This document shows, in pieces, positions 36,078 through 45,649 of a DNA stretch of 64,000 nt. Source of the DNA: Mesobacillus sp. S13 (lineage in GTDB: Bacteria; Bacillota; Bacilli; Bacillales; Cytobacillaceae); assembly GCF_020422885.1 (NCBI RefSeq), contig NZ_CP084622.1, positions 730,001 through 794,000 on the forward strand. The letters are read 5' to 3'. The notes under the pieces are model-generated. The model saw nothing but the letters and a program-made list of their open reading frames with translations, made no database searches and was not told where the DNA came from. The translations under genes and the position numbers were made by a program. Every line of letters begins with the position of its first letter. Position 1 is the first letter of the stretch.

Positions 36078-37742
36078 ATGGAAACGAAATTGAAAAAGGA
36101 TCTCAAGATTTTCGCTTTGGGCGGTCTTGGTGAAATCGGTAAAAATACGTATGTAATTCAATATAAAAATGAAATGGTGTTAGTGGATTGCGGAATTAAG
36201 TTTCCGGATAATGAGTTGTTCGGAATTGATTATGTGCTAGCGGATTACACTTATTTGAAGCAAAACCAGGACAAGCTGGTAGGTATTTTCGTCACTCATG
36301 GCCACGAAGACCATATTGGCGGATTGCCGTTTTTGCTGCAGGATGTGAAGGCGCCGATTTATGGAGGTGATTTTGCAGTTGAGCTAATTAAGTCCAAGCT
36401 GCAGGAGCACAAAATCAAGGGTGTCAAGTTCCACCAGATCAACAATGATACGGTCGTCGAGTTCCAGAATATCAAGGTTCGCTTTTTCCGGACAACGCAC
36501 AGTATCGCGGATTCATTCGGTGTCGTGGTTACGACTCCGGAAGGGAATATTGTTCACACAGGTGACTTTAAATTTGATTTAACACCGGTTGGAAGGGGCA
36601 CTGATTTTCAAAAAATCGCTGAGATCAGCAGTGAAGGTGTACTTTGCTTGTTATCGGACAGTACGAACAGTGAGCAGCCAGGATTCTCGATATCTGAAAG
36701 ACGTGTCGGAGAAGCTATCGAGGATATTTTCCAGACAGTGGATGGCCGCGTCATTTTCGCTACCTTCGCCTCCAATATTGACCGCGTACAGCAGGTGGTG
36801 AAGTCGTCCCTCAAGTATAACCGGAAAATGGCGATTGTTGGCCGAAGCATGGAAAAGACTTTCGAAATCGGACGCAGACTGGGTTATATTTCTGCGCCAG
36901 ATGATGCTTTCGTAAGCGTTAACGAGATCGGACAGGTTCCAAGCCATCAGCTGACGATCATCTGTACGGGTAGCCAGGGCGAGCCGATGGCAGCTCTTGC
37001 GCGGATTGCGAATGGAACACACAGACAAATCTCAGTCATACCTGGAGATACGATTGTCTTTTCGTCATCACCGATTCCCGGCAACACAATCAGCGTAAAC
37101 CGCGTAATTGATAAGCTGCACCGAATCGGCGCCGATGTCATCCATCATAAAATCAGTGAGGTTCATACCTCAGGGCATGGCAAGCAGGAAGAGCAGAAGC
37201 TGATGATCAAGCTTCTGAATCCGAAGTTTTTCATTCCGATTCACGGTGAATACCGTATGCTGGACCAGCATGTTAAATTAGCGGAACAATGCGGAATCCC
37301 GCGTGAAAACTCGTTTATTTTAGATAACGGGGATGTCCTGGAATTGTCTGCAGACGGCGGGCAGGTTGCCGGAAAAGTTCCAGCTCAGCCAGTATATGTT
37401 GACGGCAGCGGAATCGGCGATATCGGACATATCGTCTTAAAAGACAGAAGAGTACTTTCACAGGACGGACTTGTGATCGTCACGATGATGATCGATCGCG
37501 AGAAAAAGCAGCTGGTCAACAAGCCGACTGTGGTAACAAGAGGATTCGTTTATGTCAGGGAGTCAGGCGACCTGATGAAAAATGTAGAAGAACTGATCAA
37601 GGATAAAATTGTGACTGAATTGGCAGGAGGCACGAAGGACTGGTCAAGCATCAAGAAGGCCGTCATCGACGTCGTCAACCCATTCCTATACAGCCAGACA
37701 GGCAGAAGACCAATGATTTTGCCGATTATCATGGAAGTATAA
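36078..37742 (+). CDS. ribonuclease J (RnjA-like)
   Basis: A 554-residue metallo-beta-lactamase/beta-CASP ribonuclease with both 5'-exonuclease and endonuclease activity in the family. The start is IFALGGLGEIGKNTYVIQY. The metal motif THGHEDHIGG is near residue 75, GDFKFD supplies another ligand, ASNIDRVQQV belongs to beta-CASP, and the tail RRPMILPIIMEV matches B. subtilis RNase J1 exactly in type. The intact HGHEDH favours J1 over J2. In B. subtilis rnjA follows rpoY; no rpoY is upstream here, so this may be an extra paralogue. AGGAG is seven bases before the ATG. Repeat arrays flank it. Confidence 0.93.
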   Translation: METKLKKDLKIFALGGLGEIGKNTYVIQYKNEMVLVDCGIKFPDNELFGIDYVLADYTYLKQNQDKLVGIFVTHGHEDHIGGLPFLLQDVKAPIYGGDFAVELIKSKLQEHKIKGVKFHQINNDTVVEFQNIKVRFFRTTHSIADSFGVVVTTPEGNIVHTGDFKFDLTPVGRGTDFQKIAEISSEGVLCLLSDSTNSEQPGFSISERRVGEAIEDIFQTVDGRVIFATFASNIDRVQQVVKSSLKYNRKMAIVGRSMEKTFEIGRRLGYISAPDDAFVSVNEIGQVPSHQLTIICTGSQGEPMAALARIANGTHRQISVIPGDTIVFSSSPIPGNTISVNRVIDKLHRIGADVIHHKISEVHTSGHGKQEEQKLMIKLLNPKFFIPIHGEYRMLDQHVKLAEQCGIPRENSFILDNGDVLELSADGGQVAGKVPAQPVYVDGSGIGDIGHIVLKDRRVLSQDGLVIVTMMIDREKKQLVNKPTVVTRGFVYVRESGDLMKNVEELIKDKIVTELAGGTKDWSSIKKAVIDVVNPFLYSQTGRRPMILPIIMEV

Positions 37743-37748
37743 ATTAAG

Positions 37749-37776
37749 AACGCTCCTTAATGGGGCGTTTTTTTTG
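37749..37776 (+). terminator. intrinsic terminator of the RNase J gene
   Basis: AACGCTCC pairs with GGGGCGTT (one G-U) around a short loop, followed by TTTTTTT. The 52-bp array B starts immediately afterwards. Confidence 0.85.
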
Positions 37777-37778
37777 TG

Positions 37779-38768
37779 TTCAGACAAAATAAAGTCACTT
37801 CCCCGAGATTTTGTCTGAAGTCATGTCAGCTTCGGACAAAATAGCGTCACTTCCCCGAGATTTTGTCTGAAGTCACACCAGGTTCAGACAAAACATCGCC
37901 ACTTTCACTAGATCTTGTCTGAAGTCACACAAGGTTCGGACAAAACAAAGTCACTTCCCCGAGGTTTTGTCTGAAGTCACACAAGGTTCGGACAAAACAA
38001 AGTCACTTTCCTGAGATTTTGTCTGAAGTCACACCAGATTCAGACAAAATAGCGTCACTTCCACAAGATTTTGTCTGAAGTCACACCAGGTTCAGACAAA
38101 ACAAAGTCACTTTCCCGAGGTTTTGTCTGAAGTCACACCAGCTTCGGACAAAGCAGCGCCAATTCCCCGAGATTTTGTCTGAAGTCACGCCATGTTCAGA
38201 CAAAGCAACGCCAATTCTCCGGGATTTTGTCTGAAGCCACACCAGGTTCGGACAAAACACCGTCAATTCTACAAAATTTTGTCTGAAGTCACACCAGGTT
38301 CAGACAAAACAAAGTCACTTTCCCGAGACTTTGTCTGAAGTCATGCCAGGTTCGGACAAAATAGCGTCACGTCCCCGAGATTTTGTCTGAAGTCATGCCA
38401 GGTTCGGACAAAATAGCGTCACGTCCCCGAGATTTTGTCTGAAGTCATGCCAGGTTCGGACAAAACAGCGTCACGTCCCCGAGATTTTGTCTGTAGTGAT
38501 GCCAGGTTCGGACAAAATAGCGTCACGTCCCCGAGATTTTGTCTGAAGTCACACCAGGTTCAGACAAAACATCGCCACTTTCACTAGATCTTGTCTGAAG
38601 TCACACAAGGTTCGGACAAAACAAAGTCACTTCCCCGAGGTTTTGTCTGAAGTCACACAAGGTTCGGACAAAACCCCGTCAATTCCACAAAATTTTGTCT
38701 GAAGCCACCCCAGGTTCAGACAAAACAAAGTCACTTCCACAAGATATTGTCTGAAGCCACACCAGGTG
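37779..38768. repeat. tandem array B: nineteen copies of a 52-bp hairpin unit
   Basis: CAGACAAA or CGGACAAA recurs every 52 bases from 37781 to 38717, 19 copies with no indel. In each unit TTCAGACAAAA (or TTCGGACAAAA) and TTTTGTCTGAA are inverted arms around an 18-base loop such as CAAAGTCACTTCCCCGAG. A 12-base linker like GTCACACCAGG joins units. Loops vary between copies (AAAGTCACTT, ATCGCCACTT, AGCGTCACGT) and some neighbouring copies are identical, suggesting recent duplication. No reading frame is convincing. It lies between convergent rnj and ltaS. Confidence 0.95.
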
Positions 38769-38796
38769 AAACAATCATACCAAGCTTCATTTCCAC

Positions 38797-38829
38797 ACAA
38801 AAAACCCCACTGAATCACCAGTGGGGTTC
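38797..38829 (-). terminator. intrinsic terminator of the LTA synthase gene
   Basis: AACCCCACTG and CAGTGGGGTT pair around six bases; on the minus strand TTTTTTG follows. Confidence 0.85.
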
Positions 38830-38836
38830 TGCAATC

Positions 38837-40699
38837 TTATTGTTGTTGATCATCTTTTTCATAAAAACGAAGCAAGTCTCCGTAAATGATTTGATCTGAG
38901 TAACTTAGTTCGTTTTTCGCATGCTCGATGAATGGTTCACAGCTTGCACCGTCAGTCGGTTCTTCTGTGGCTTTATCATAACATACACCTTTTGTGTAAA
39001 CTAAATCTTCGGTAATGAAGCTTCCGTCTCTTAGGGCAACAAAGTTATCCTGCTTTTCGGAGAACATGTCTGCTCCAAACTGGATATCCTGCTTAGTATC
39101 GATTCCAGCGAGATTCAGCAATGTTGGGCGAAGATCGATTTGACCAGTTACAGTTGAAATCGTTTTGCCTTCGTGACCAGGGATATGGATAATCATCGGC
39201 ACACGCTGCAGTTGTGTAGAAACAAATGGCGTGATTTCCTTGCCAAGGTATTGCTCCATTGCTTTGTTATGGTTCTCGGAAATACCATAGTGGTCACCGT
39301 AGATCACGATGATTGAATCCTCGTAAAGTCCTTCTGCTTTCAAATCCTCGATGAATAGCTTCAATGCTTCATCCGTATAGCGAACGGTTGGGAAGTAGCG
39401 GTTCAAAGTGCCGCTGTTTGAATCAAATTCATCAATGAATTTATCTTCTTCATCCAGTTCGAACGGGAAGTGGTTTGTCAGCGTAATGAACTTCGCAAAG
39501 AACGGCTTTGGCATTGCTTTTAAATGTTCAACTGACTGGTCGAAGAAATCCATATCCTTCATACCCCAGCCAACAGAATTTTCTTCATTCACTTCATAAT
39601 CCGGCAATGAGTAAAAACGGTCATAACCGAAATTATTGTACATTACGTCACGATTCCAGAAGCTCTTGTTGTTCGCATGAAGCTTCGCAGTGTAATAAGA
39701 GTTTTCCTTCAGCCTTTCAGCAAGTGACATGTATTCATTCCCTGAGTGGGTGAAGAATACGGCTCCGCGGCCAAGCGGATATAAAGAGTTTTCCAATAGG
39801 AATTCTGAATCAGACGTTTTACCTTGTGCAGTCTGATGGTAAAAGTTATTAAAGTAATAGCTGTCTTTAATGAACTCATTCAAGAATGGCGTGACTTCCT
39901 GGCCATTCACCTTCTGTCCGATGACAAAGTTCTGGGTAGATTCCATTGAGATGACAATAAGGTTCTTGCCCTTTGCCGCACCGAACATTTCTTTAGATGG
40001 TTCTTTATATTGAGCACGAGTATAGTTCTCGATTTCGGTCAACTGGTTGCCATCTGCCATGGCTCTTTGTGCTGTTGTCTTTGTCTGTAGGTACGCATCA
40101 TAGATATGGTGATTGTACGTCCCGATATTCTTTACTAGGATTTCCCTGTCGAACGTACGAGTCAATAATTCAGGACGTTCAGACTCAGAAAGCCCAAGGT
40201 TGAAAAAGGCAAGACCAATCGCGCTGAAGTAAAACGCTGCTGCATATACGTTTTTGTACTTTTTAAAAGAAATCTTAGAACTTTTTACAAAAGCTAGCGC
40301 TAGAATCAACAAGGTATCGGCAAAATAAATGATATCAGTCCAGCTAATCAATTCCCCGACACTGCTCTTTAAATCGCCCATATTGCTTGTCTGTGTCAAC
40401 AGGGGAATCGTGATGAAATCACTGAACTCCTTATAGTAAACAACATTGGCGTAAAGAATAAAGGAAGTGATGAAACTTGTCGCAATGACAAAAATTTTCT
40501 GCTTCCTGCCTGCCATGAAAATCCCTAGTCCCAAAGCGAACATAAGGAAGCTCAATGGATTAATGAACAGGATGAATTCCTGCATTTTATTTTCAATATC
40601 TATATCAAAATTGAACTTATAAACGGTGTAGGTTTTTAGCCATAATAGAACAATGGCAATCAAAACAAAACTTACGGACATATTCTTTTTAGTCCCCAT
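38837..40699 (-). CDS. lipoteichoic acid synthase family protein
   Basis: A 620-residue membrane enzyme with five N-terminal helices (to about residue 185) and an extracellular sulfatase-fold domain. The catalytic Thr is in QGKTSDSEF, near residue 296; other metal and substrate residues are in [22 protein letters not shown] and [11 protein letters not shown]. LtaS transfers glycerol-phosphate from phosphatidylglycerol to build lipoteichoic acid. Bacillus usually has several paralogues (LtaS, YfnI, YqgS, YvgJ), and the exact one cannot be assigned. AGGAGGG is five bases before the ATG. Confidence 0.93.
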   Translation of the reverse strand: MGTKKNMSVSFVLIAIVLLWLKTYTVYKFNFDIDIENKMQEFILFINPLSFLMFALGLGIFMAGRKQKIFVIATSFITSFILYANVVYYKEFSDFITIPLLTQTSNMGDLKSSVGELISWTDIIYFADTLLILALAFVKSSKISFKKYKNVYAAAFYFSAIGLAFFNLGLSESERPELLTRTFDREILVKNIGTYNHHIYDAYLQTKTTAQRAMADGNQLTEIENYTRAQYKEPSKEMFGAAKGKNLIVISMESTQNFVIGQKVNGQEVTPFLNEFIKDSYYFNNFYHQTAQGKTSDSEFLLENSLYPLGRGAVFFTHSGNEYMSLAERLKENSYYTAKLHANNKSFWNRDVMYNNFGYDRFYSLPDYEVNEENSVGWGMKDMDFFDQSVEHLKAMPKPFFAKFITLTNHFPFELDEEDKFIDEFDSNSGTLNRYFPTVRYTDEALKLFIEDLKAEGLYEDSIIVIYGDHYGISENHNKAMEQYLGKEITPFVSTQLQRVPMIIHIPGHEGKTISTVTGQIDLRPTLLNLAGIDTKQDIQFGADMFSEKQDNFVALRDGSFITEDLVYTKGVCYDKATEEPTDGASCEPFIEHAKNELSYSDQIIYGDLLRFYEKDDQQQ

Positions 40700-41019
40700 G
40701 CAATCCCTCCTAGGAATCTATTGAAGCTTACATTTTACCACAAGTGAAAATAGTTTTGTAGCTGTACCGATAATCGCGTAATTTTCCGATATTAATTATA
40801 CGTTTAAAAGCAGGGAAAAGTTTCTGGTAATTACTTCAAGTCTTTTATATTCATTTAACTTTGTCCTAATAATCGTATCCGTCAGGCGCTTTTGTTTTTT
40901 TGCCATAGGAAACTTTTTTGGAGTCCTGTCAATTATATGGACAAGGGTAAAAAGGTTGCTATAGACTTACTCACTTCTTGATTGTTAAAATGTTCTAGCA
41001 CTTGAATGGAGGCCAGTCC
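40700..41019. promoter_or_regulatory. divergent region with candidate MntR box and promoter for the CDF gene
   Basis: TTTGCCATAGGAAAC with flanking T-runs at 40897-40914 resembles the Bacillus MntR site (TTTGCC-n-GGAAAC halves), though the gap between half-sites is one base shorter than in mntA as I remember it. A plus-strand promoter follows: TGGACA (40938-40943), 16 bases, TATAGA (40960-40965). The box ends 23 bases before the -35, an activator position. The rest of the 320 bases shows nothing clear. Confidence 0.45.
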
Positions 41020-41889
41020 ATGAATGAAGAACGTTATTCCAATTTGAAATTAGGCGAACGTGGAGCCATTATAAGTATCCTCGCTTATATACTTCTTTCT
41101 GCCTTGAAACTTTCTGTAGGTTATATCAGCGATTCCGAAGCATTGAAGGCAGATGGTTTGAACAACACGACCGATATTTTAGCCTCGCTTTCCGTCCTTA
41201 TCGGGTTAAGGCTATCGCAAAAACCTGCTGATGATGACCATCTTTATGGCCACTGGAAATCAGAAATGGTCGCTTCGATGGTGGCATCTTTTATCATCAT
41301 TGTGGTCGGATTCCAGGTTTTAACCAGCGCTTTCACATCCGTTTTTGAAGGAACTCAGGAAGCACCAGATCTGGTTGCTGCCTGGACAGGTTTATTTTCC
41401 GCACTCATTATGTATTTTGTGTATCGTTATAACCGGAACCTCGCTAACAAAATAAAAAGCCATTCGGTCATGGCCGCGGCTAAAGATAACCTGTCCGATT
41501 CTTGGGTGAGTATCGGTACGGCTGTCGGAATCATCGGCTCCCAATTTGGTTTGCCATGGCTCGATCCCGTAACCGCAGTCATCGTTGGTGCACTGATTTT
41601 AAAAACTGGCTGGGACATCTTCCGCGAAGCATCCCACCAGCTGACAGACGGCTTTGATGTAGACCTAATTAAAGAATATAACGATACCATCTGTAATATT
41701 CCTGGTGTCAAAGGAATTAAGGATTTAAAGGCGCGGAGCTACGGCAACAATATTGTCGTTGATTGCGTCATCACCGTGAATCCGACCCTCGACATCAGCA
41801 CCGCACATGATATCTCCACAATGGTCGAAGAGAAACTTATGGAAGAATACGATATATATGACGTCCATGTCCATGTAGAGCCGGATTGA
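41020..41889 (+). CDS. cation diffusion facilitator, MneP-like manganese exporter
   Basis: A 289-residue CDF transporter. LKLGERGAIISILAYILLSALKL starts helix 1; helix 2 has ADGLNNTTDILAS (an N-x3-D rather than H-x3-D site), DHLYGHWKSEMVASM follows, and helix 5 has AAKDNLSDSWVS. The Asn/Asp metal site is the Mn2+-type pattern seen in Bacillus MneP/MneS. ATG 41020 has GGAGG seven bases upstream. A MntR-like site upstream supports manganese efflux, which remains an inference. Confidence 0.88.
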   Translation: MNEERYSNLKLGERGAIISILAYILLSALKLSVGYISDSEALKADGLNNTTDILASLSVLIGLRLSQKPADDDHLYGHWKSEMVASMVASFIIIVVGFQVLTSAFTSVFEGTQEAPDLVAAWTGLFSALIMYFVYRYNRNLANKIKSHSVMAAAKDNLSDSWVSIGTAVGIIGSQFGLPWLDPVTAVIVGALILKTGWDIFREASHQLTDGFDVDLIKEYNDTICNIPGVKGIKDLKARSYGNNIVVDCVITVNPTLDISTAHDISTMVEEKLMEEYDIYDVHVHVEPD

Positions 41890-41971
41890 GAAGGAAAAAG
41901 ATATGAGCGACTGAAGATGTTAATGCATACTTAGCAGGTCAATTATTTTAGAAGGGTACAGGTAATGATTC

Positions 41972-42163
41972 ATGAAGTTTGTAAAATCGCAGATGAAACA
42001 ATTGATTAAAGATAATCCAGAGCTGCAAACGCGCTTATCTAGTTTGATAAAAGAACATGACCTGGAGAAAAGCTTTGCATTAAAAGCTTTGTATCACTCT
42101 GAAGTAGCTGAAGGCGGAAAGTATCAGAGTGCATACCAATCACTTGACTTACCTAAGGGGTAA
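41972..42163 (+). CDS. small charged protein, unknown function
   Basis: A 63-residue helical, charged protein (MKQLIKDNPELQTRLSSLIKE then HSEVAEGGKYQSAYQSLDLP). There is no membrane helix. The ribosome binding site is weak (AGGTAA about nine bases upstream), but a terminator overlaps the stop codon, supporting expression. I do not recognise the family. Confidence 0.55.
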   Translation: MKFVKSQMKQLIKDNPELQTRLSSLIKEHDLEKSFALKALYHSEVAEGGKYQSAYQSLDLPKG

Positions 42164-42176
42164 GTCATTTTTATTT
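42145..42176 (+). terminator. intrinsic terminator overlapping the small gene's stop codon
   Basis: TGACTTACC and GGTAAGTCA pair around five bases, followed by TTTTTATTT. Confidence 0.8.
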
Positions 42177-42250
42177 CGATTACCACAAGGAAAGTTATAT
42201 GATATGGAGTGGAGAAATGCTGTTTTGCACAGGGAAGGATTTGACATTGA

Positions 42251-43201
42251 GTGAAATTCACTAACTTTGAGCCTAAGTCATTTATATATAATTACGCATT
42301 TCCATCTGAGGAAAAAGAGTTGTGTGCATTGGAAATGCGCTCGTTTTTTGGGGAGGATACAGAATCCAGCGTCTTGGAGAGCACTTTGAAAATCGATCCA
42401 AGCCGAAGTCCTTTTATAAGGGGACGTATGGATGTCATTATTGACGGTGAGCAATTAGAGGACCTAATTGAGCAAGTGAAAAAATTAGAATTGAATGGCG
42501 CTACTTTTAAAGTGATGTATGTAAAAGTGACAGGTCCTGAAAAGGTGGATTTTGAAGAGAGACGCAGAATCGAACGAGTAGTGGGTCTGGAAATTCCCGG
42601 GGAGCCGGAGCTCGTAAATCCTGATCTGCTGTTTGGGATCATGAATGTGAATGAGCGTTGGGTATTTGGTGAATACCACAGCAGCGAACAGGTCTGGCTG
42701 CATCACCAGCAAAAGCCGCATAGCTACTCAACTTCATTGAGTACTCGTGTCGCAAGAGCGGTCGCCAATATCGCAGTTCCTAATCCAGCTGGAGTTAAAG
42801 CGATCGATCCATGCTGCGGAATTGGAACGGTAGTGGTGGAAGCATTATCGATGGGGATTGACATTGTTGCCAGTGATATCAACCCGCTCATTCTGCCTGG
42901 AACAAGGGAGAACATCGCACATTTTGGATATGAAACGGAAGTTACGTTCAAGGACATCCGCAAAGTCACTGGGAGCTACGACGTGGCGATTATTGATATG
43001 CCGTACAATCTGTGCTCGGTCATCACACCGGAAGAGCAGCTTGAAATGCTTCAAAGCACATACGAGTTTGCTGATAAAGTGGTTATCGTCACGATTGAAT
43101 CAATCGACTCTATCATCGCTAATGCTGGTTTTGTCATTGCTGATCGCTGTGTCGTGAAAAAAGGGACCTTCGAACGCGAGATCATTGTCTGTAAAAAATA
43201 A
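42251..43201 (+). CDS. TRM11-like RNA methyltransferase family protein
   Basis: A 316-residue SAM-dependent methyltransferase. The N-terminal half (about 1-160) looks like a THUMP-related RNA-binding region. The C-terminal Rossmann domain has the SAM motif AIDPCCGIGTVVVEALSMG (~179-197) and ASDINPLILPGTREN. The catalytic motif is DMPYNL near residue 245, close to the N/D-PP-Y of N2-guanine methyltransferases, but with Met for the first Pro. Relatives modify tRNA. The GTG start is forced because a stop precedes it in frame; GGGAAGGA is about 12 bases upstream. Confidence 0.82.
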   Translation: MKFTNFEPKSFIYNYAFPSEEKELCALEMRSFFGEDTESSVLESTLKIDPSRSPFIRGRMDVIIDGEQLEDLIEQVKKLELNGATFKVMYVKVTGPEKVDFEERRRIERVVGLEIPGEPELVNPDLLFGIMNVNERWVFGEYHSSEQVWLHHQQKPHSYSTSLSTRVARAVANIAVPNPAGVKAIDPCCGIGTVVVEALSMGIDIVASDINPLILPGTRENIAHFGYETEVTFKDIRKVTGSYDVAIIDMPYNLCSVITPEEQLEMLQSTYEFADKVVIVTIESIDSIIANAGFVIADRCVVKKGTFEREIIVCKK

Positions 43202-43211
43202 GATAAATTTA

Positions 43212-43246
43212 AGGACGATTATGCATATCATAATCGTCCTTTTTTC
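43212..43246 (+). terminator. intrinsic terminator of the methyltransferase gene
   Basis: AGGACGATTATG pairs with CATAATCGTCCT around five bases, followed by TTTTT. Confidence 0.85.
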
Positions 43247-43247
43247 T

Positions 43248-43308
43248 CGAGATCTTAATCCAACTACAGCGATTGTCGGGGCTGTACGAGGCGCTTGCGC
43301 TTTTTGTT
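43248..43308. repeat. Bacillus-type intergenic repeat (short copy)
   Basis: TTGTCGGGGCTG and GAGGCGCTTGCGCTTTTT match the end of the repeat at 3064..3247. As there, the right end abuts the stop codon of a minus-strand gene. GGCGC..GCGCT can form a small hairpin followed by T-rich sequence on the plus strand. Confidence 0.6.
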
Positions 43309-44754
43309 CTATTTAATTGCCTTGCTCACTCTAAGCTTCTTTCCTTTAATTGTCCCATTCTCCATTGCCTGAATGACAAGCGAGCCTTTTCCGTTCAGGA
43401 TATCGACATATGACATAGTGTCGTGGATCGTGATGATGCCGATATCGTCTGCGGTTACTCCAGGAATTTTCGCGATCGTTCCAACAAAGTCGACAGCACG
43501 AAGCTTTTTCTTTTTCCCGCCGCTAAAATGAAGCTTCATAATGTCCTGGTTGATGCGGGCTGTCTTGTTGTTTTTCACGCCACGGCGTCCACTGATTTTT
43601 TCATCGAACGCAGTCTGGTTTCTTGTAACTTCCTGCTTGCTCGGAGCCTCTGTCATAGGAATCTCAAAGCCAATGTATCGTTCGATGGCCCTGATGAATT
43701 TATCTTCATAAGGTGTAGCAAGCGTAATCGCTTTTCCTTTATTACCAGCGCGCCCAGTTCGGCCTGTCCGGTGCACATAGCCTTCTTTTTCCATCGGAAC
43801 GTCATAGTTAATGACGAGCGAAACGTTATCGACGTCAATCCCGCGTGCAGCAACATCGGTGGCCACTAGATAACGGAAATTCCCCATCTTGAAGCCATTC
43901 ATTACGGCGAAGCGATCTTCCTGCTCTAATCCGCCATGAAGTCTTTCACAGGAATAATTAGCATCCTCCAGCTGTTCAAACACAGTATCAACATTTTCCT
44001 TCGTTCGGCAAAAAATGATGCAGCTCTCCGGGTTTTCAACAACGGTAATGTCTTTAAGCAGTGAAATCTTATCTTCTTCTTTCACTTCGATCAGCAAATG
44101 GTCTATCGTATTGGTTGTGACCCCAGTGGAAGCAATTTCGATATTAACAGGATCTTTCATATATTTATGACAGAGATTTTCAACGTCTTTAGGTAATGTC
44201 GCAGAAAATACCATCGTTACTCTGTCTGATGGAAGTTCTTCGATAATGAATTCCACATCATGGATAAAACCCATATTGAGCATTTCATCCGCTTCATCTA
44301 TGATCAGGTACTTGATTTCATCTAATACAAGTGTTCCTCTTTCGATATGATCGATCACACGTCCTGGCGTACCAACAACAACATGCATTTTTTGTTTCAA
44401 TTCCTCTTTTTGTTTTGCGAAAGGTTCCTTCCCATAAACGGCCATAGCCTTGATTCTTTTGAATCGGCCGATATTTGTAATATCTTCACGAACCTGTACA
44501 GCCAGCTCCCTGGTTGGAGTAAGAATCAACGCTTGTGGATTTCTTTCCTCCCAATCAACCATATCGCAAATGGGAATGCCGAAGGAGGCAGTTTTGCCGC
44601 TTCCAGTCTGGGATTTTACGACAAGATCCTGTTTCTGCAATGCTAACGGAATGACTTCTCCCTGGACCTCTGTCGGCGATTCATATTTCAACACTGAGAG
44701 GGCGCGTTTAATTTCATCGCTTAAGTTGTACTCGTCAAAACTTCTTTTACTCAT
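43309..44754 (-). CDS. dbpA: ATP-dependent RNA helicase DbpA/YxiN
   Basis: A 481-residue DEAD-box helicase. Visible motifs are SPTEVQ (Q motif), SQTGSGKT (I), PTRELA (Ia), DEAD (II), SAT (III) and [10 protein letters not shown] (VI). The last ~75 residues ([20 protein letters not shown] and KLRVSKA) form the DbpA RNA-recognition domain that binds hairpin 92 of 23S rRNA during large-subunit assembly. ATG 44754 has AGAGGT a few bases upstream, so the longer frame is rejected. The leader contains a perfect GATTCT/AGAATC hairpin (44798-44814). Confidence 0.93.
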   Translation of the reverse strand: MSKRSFDEYNLSDEIKRALSVLKYESPTEVQGEVIPLALQKQDLVVKSQTGSGKTASFGIPICDMVDWEERNPQALILTPTRELAVQVREDITNIGRFKRIKAMAVYGKEPFAKQKEELKQKMHVVVGTPGRVIDHIERGTLVLDEIKYLIIDEADEMLNMGFIHDVEFIIEELPSDRVTMVFSATLPKDVENLCHKYMKDPVNIEIASTGVTTNTIDHLLIEVKEEDKISLLKDITVVENPESCIIFCRTKENVDTVFEQLEDANYSCERLHGGLEQEDRFAVMNGFKMGNFRYLVATDVAARGIDVDNVSLVINYDVPMEKEGYVHRTGRTGRAGNKGKAITLATPYEDKFIRAIERYIGFEIPMTEAPSKQEVTRNQTAFDEKISGRRGVKNNKTARINQDIMKLHFSGGKKKKLRAVDFVGTIAKIPGVTADDIGIITIHDTMSYVDILNGKGSLVIQAMENGTIKGKKLRVSKAIK

Positions 44755-44933
44755 GTGAAAACCTCTTTTTATTTTATTATTCCACTTATTTATATAGGAT
44801 TCTCGCAAAGAATCATGATATGCATAAACTGAATAGTATTCATTATACTGCAAACGTCTGACTAATCGACTTTTATTATTTGAAAAGGAAAGCTAGGTGT
44901 TCCTTCAGTCAGCTGATGAAGCTTTTAGAAAAT

Positions 44934-45237
44934 GGCTCTGTTAAACCTGGCTGTTGATTTTCGTTCCAGGCGCTTCGCTTTCCGCGGGGAAGAATAATGA
45001 AAAATCCCAAAAGCCGGCTTTTTCATAAACCAATTCTTCCTTGCAGTAGGGGAGCCTCCTCGGCGCTTTATGCGCCTGCGGGGTCTCCCCATGACTTGCT
45101 CATCCCGCAGGACATTGATTGAGCTTCCTCGAATGTGCCCACGCACGATGGAAATGCGTTAGCATTTTCGGAGGAGTCTACGCGCCTTCCACTACAATCA
45201 ACAGTGCTTTAAAACAACATTGGGCTTTAACAGAGCC
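44934..45237. mobile_element. MITE-like element, 304 bp, non-coding
   Basis: The element begins GGCTCTGTTAAA and ends TTTAACAGAGCC, a perfect 12-bp terminal inverted repeat. The inside has long imperfect inverted repeats typical of dispersed Bacillus elements (GCTTTCCGCGGGGA, GGAGCCTCCTCGGCGC, GCGCCTGCGGGGTCTCC). There is no transposase, and a frame inside it on the minus strand has no ribosome binding site. No exact target-site duplication was found. It lies between the dbpA promoter region and the DUF3896-like gene. Confidence 0.75.
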
Positions 45238-45389
45238 TTGAAAAGAAATCAAAAGCTACATGTAAAAAGGCGGATTTTCACTAAAAGTTTCACAAATTAT
45301 CAATAATTCAAATGATACCCAAAGGGGTTATCAGGATATAATAAAAATAAGAAAGAAAACGATTTCATTTTTCTGAAAGGGTGTTGGAC

Positions 45390-45572
45390 ATGAACTATCA
45401 GGAAGTCAAATCTCAATTAGAAGCATTGCAGATGCAGCTGGCAAATAAAATGCAGAATCCAAGCCTGTCTATAGATGAAAAAAATGAGCTTCAGAGAGCG
45501 ATTGCAAACTACGATTATATAATTGAATTGACCTGCATGAATCATTTTGAGCGGGGAAAGGCCATTCACTAA
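45390..45572 (+). CDS. small DUF3896-like protein
   Basis: A 60-residue helical protein, MNYQEVKSQLEALQMQLANK, followed by SIDEKNELQRAIANYDYIIEL and TCMNHFERGKAIH. The pattern of two coiled helices and an ending MNHFERG fits my memory of the Bacillus-specific DUF3896 family of unknown function; this is from memory, not a search. ATG 45390 has AAAGGGTG upstream, and a near-perfect terminator follows. Confidence 0.65.
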   Translation: MNYQEVKSQLEALQMQLANKMQNPSLSIDEKNELQRAIANYDYIIELTCMNHFERGKAIH

Positions 45573-45612
45573 TAAACGAAGCCTGGAGGTGGTACCTCCA
45601 GGCTTCGTTTAT
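45572..45612. terminator. strong bidirectional hairpin terminator
   Basis: A perfect 19-bp stem: ATAAACGAAGCCTGGAGGT and its complement around GGT. T- and A-rich outer ends let it act on both strands, ending the DUF3896-like gene and possibly the convergent minus-strand gene. Confidence 0.85.
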
Positions 45613-45649
45613 GGAAAAATCTTGGAGCTAATGCTAGCACCATCGTGCT

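Noticed and set aside
37779..38768. CRISPR array
   Set aside because: The whole unit is repeated, there are no unique spacers, the period is shorter than a repeat-spacer unit and no cas genes are present.
44925..45146. 73-residue Arg-rich minus-strand frame
   Set aside because: It lies within the MITE-like element, lacks a ribosome binding site and reflects repeat sequence.
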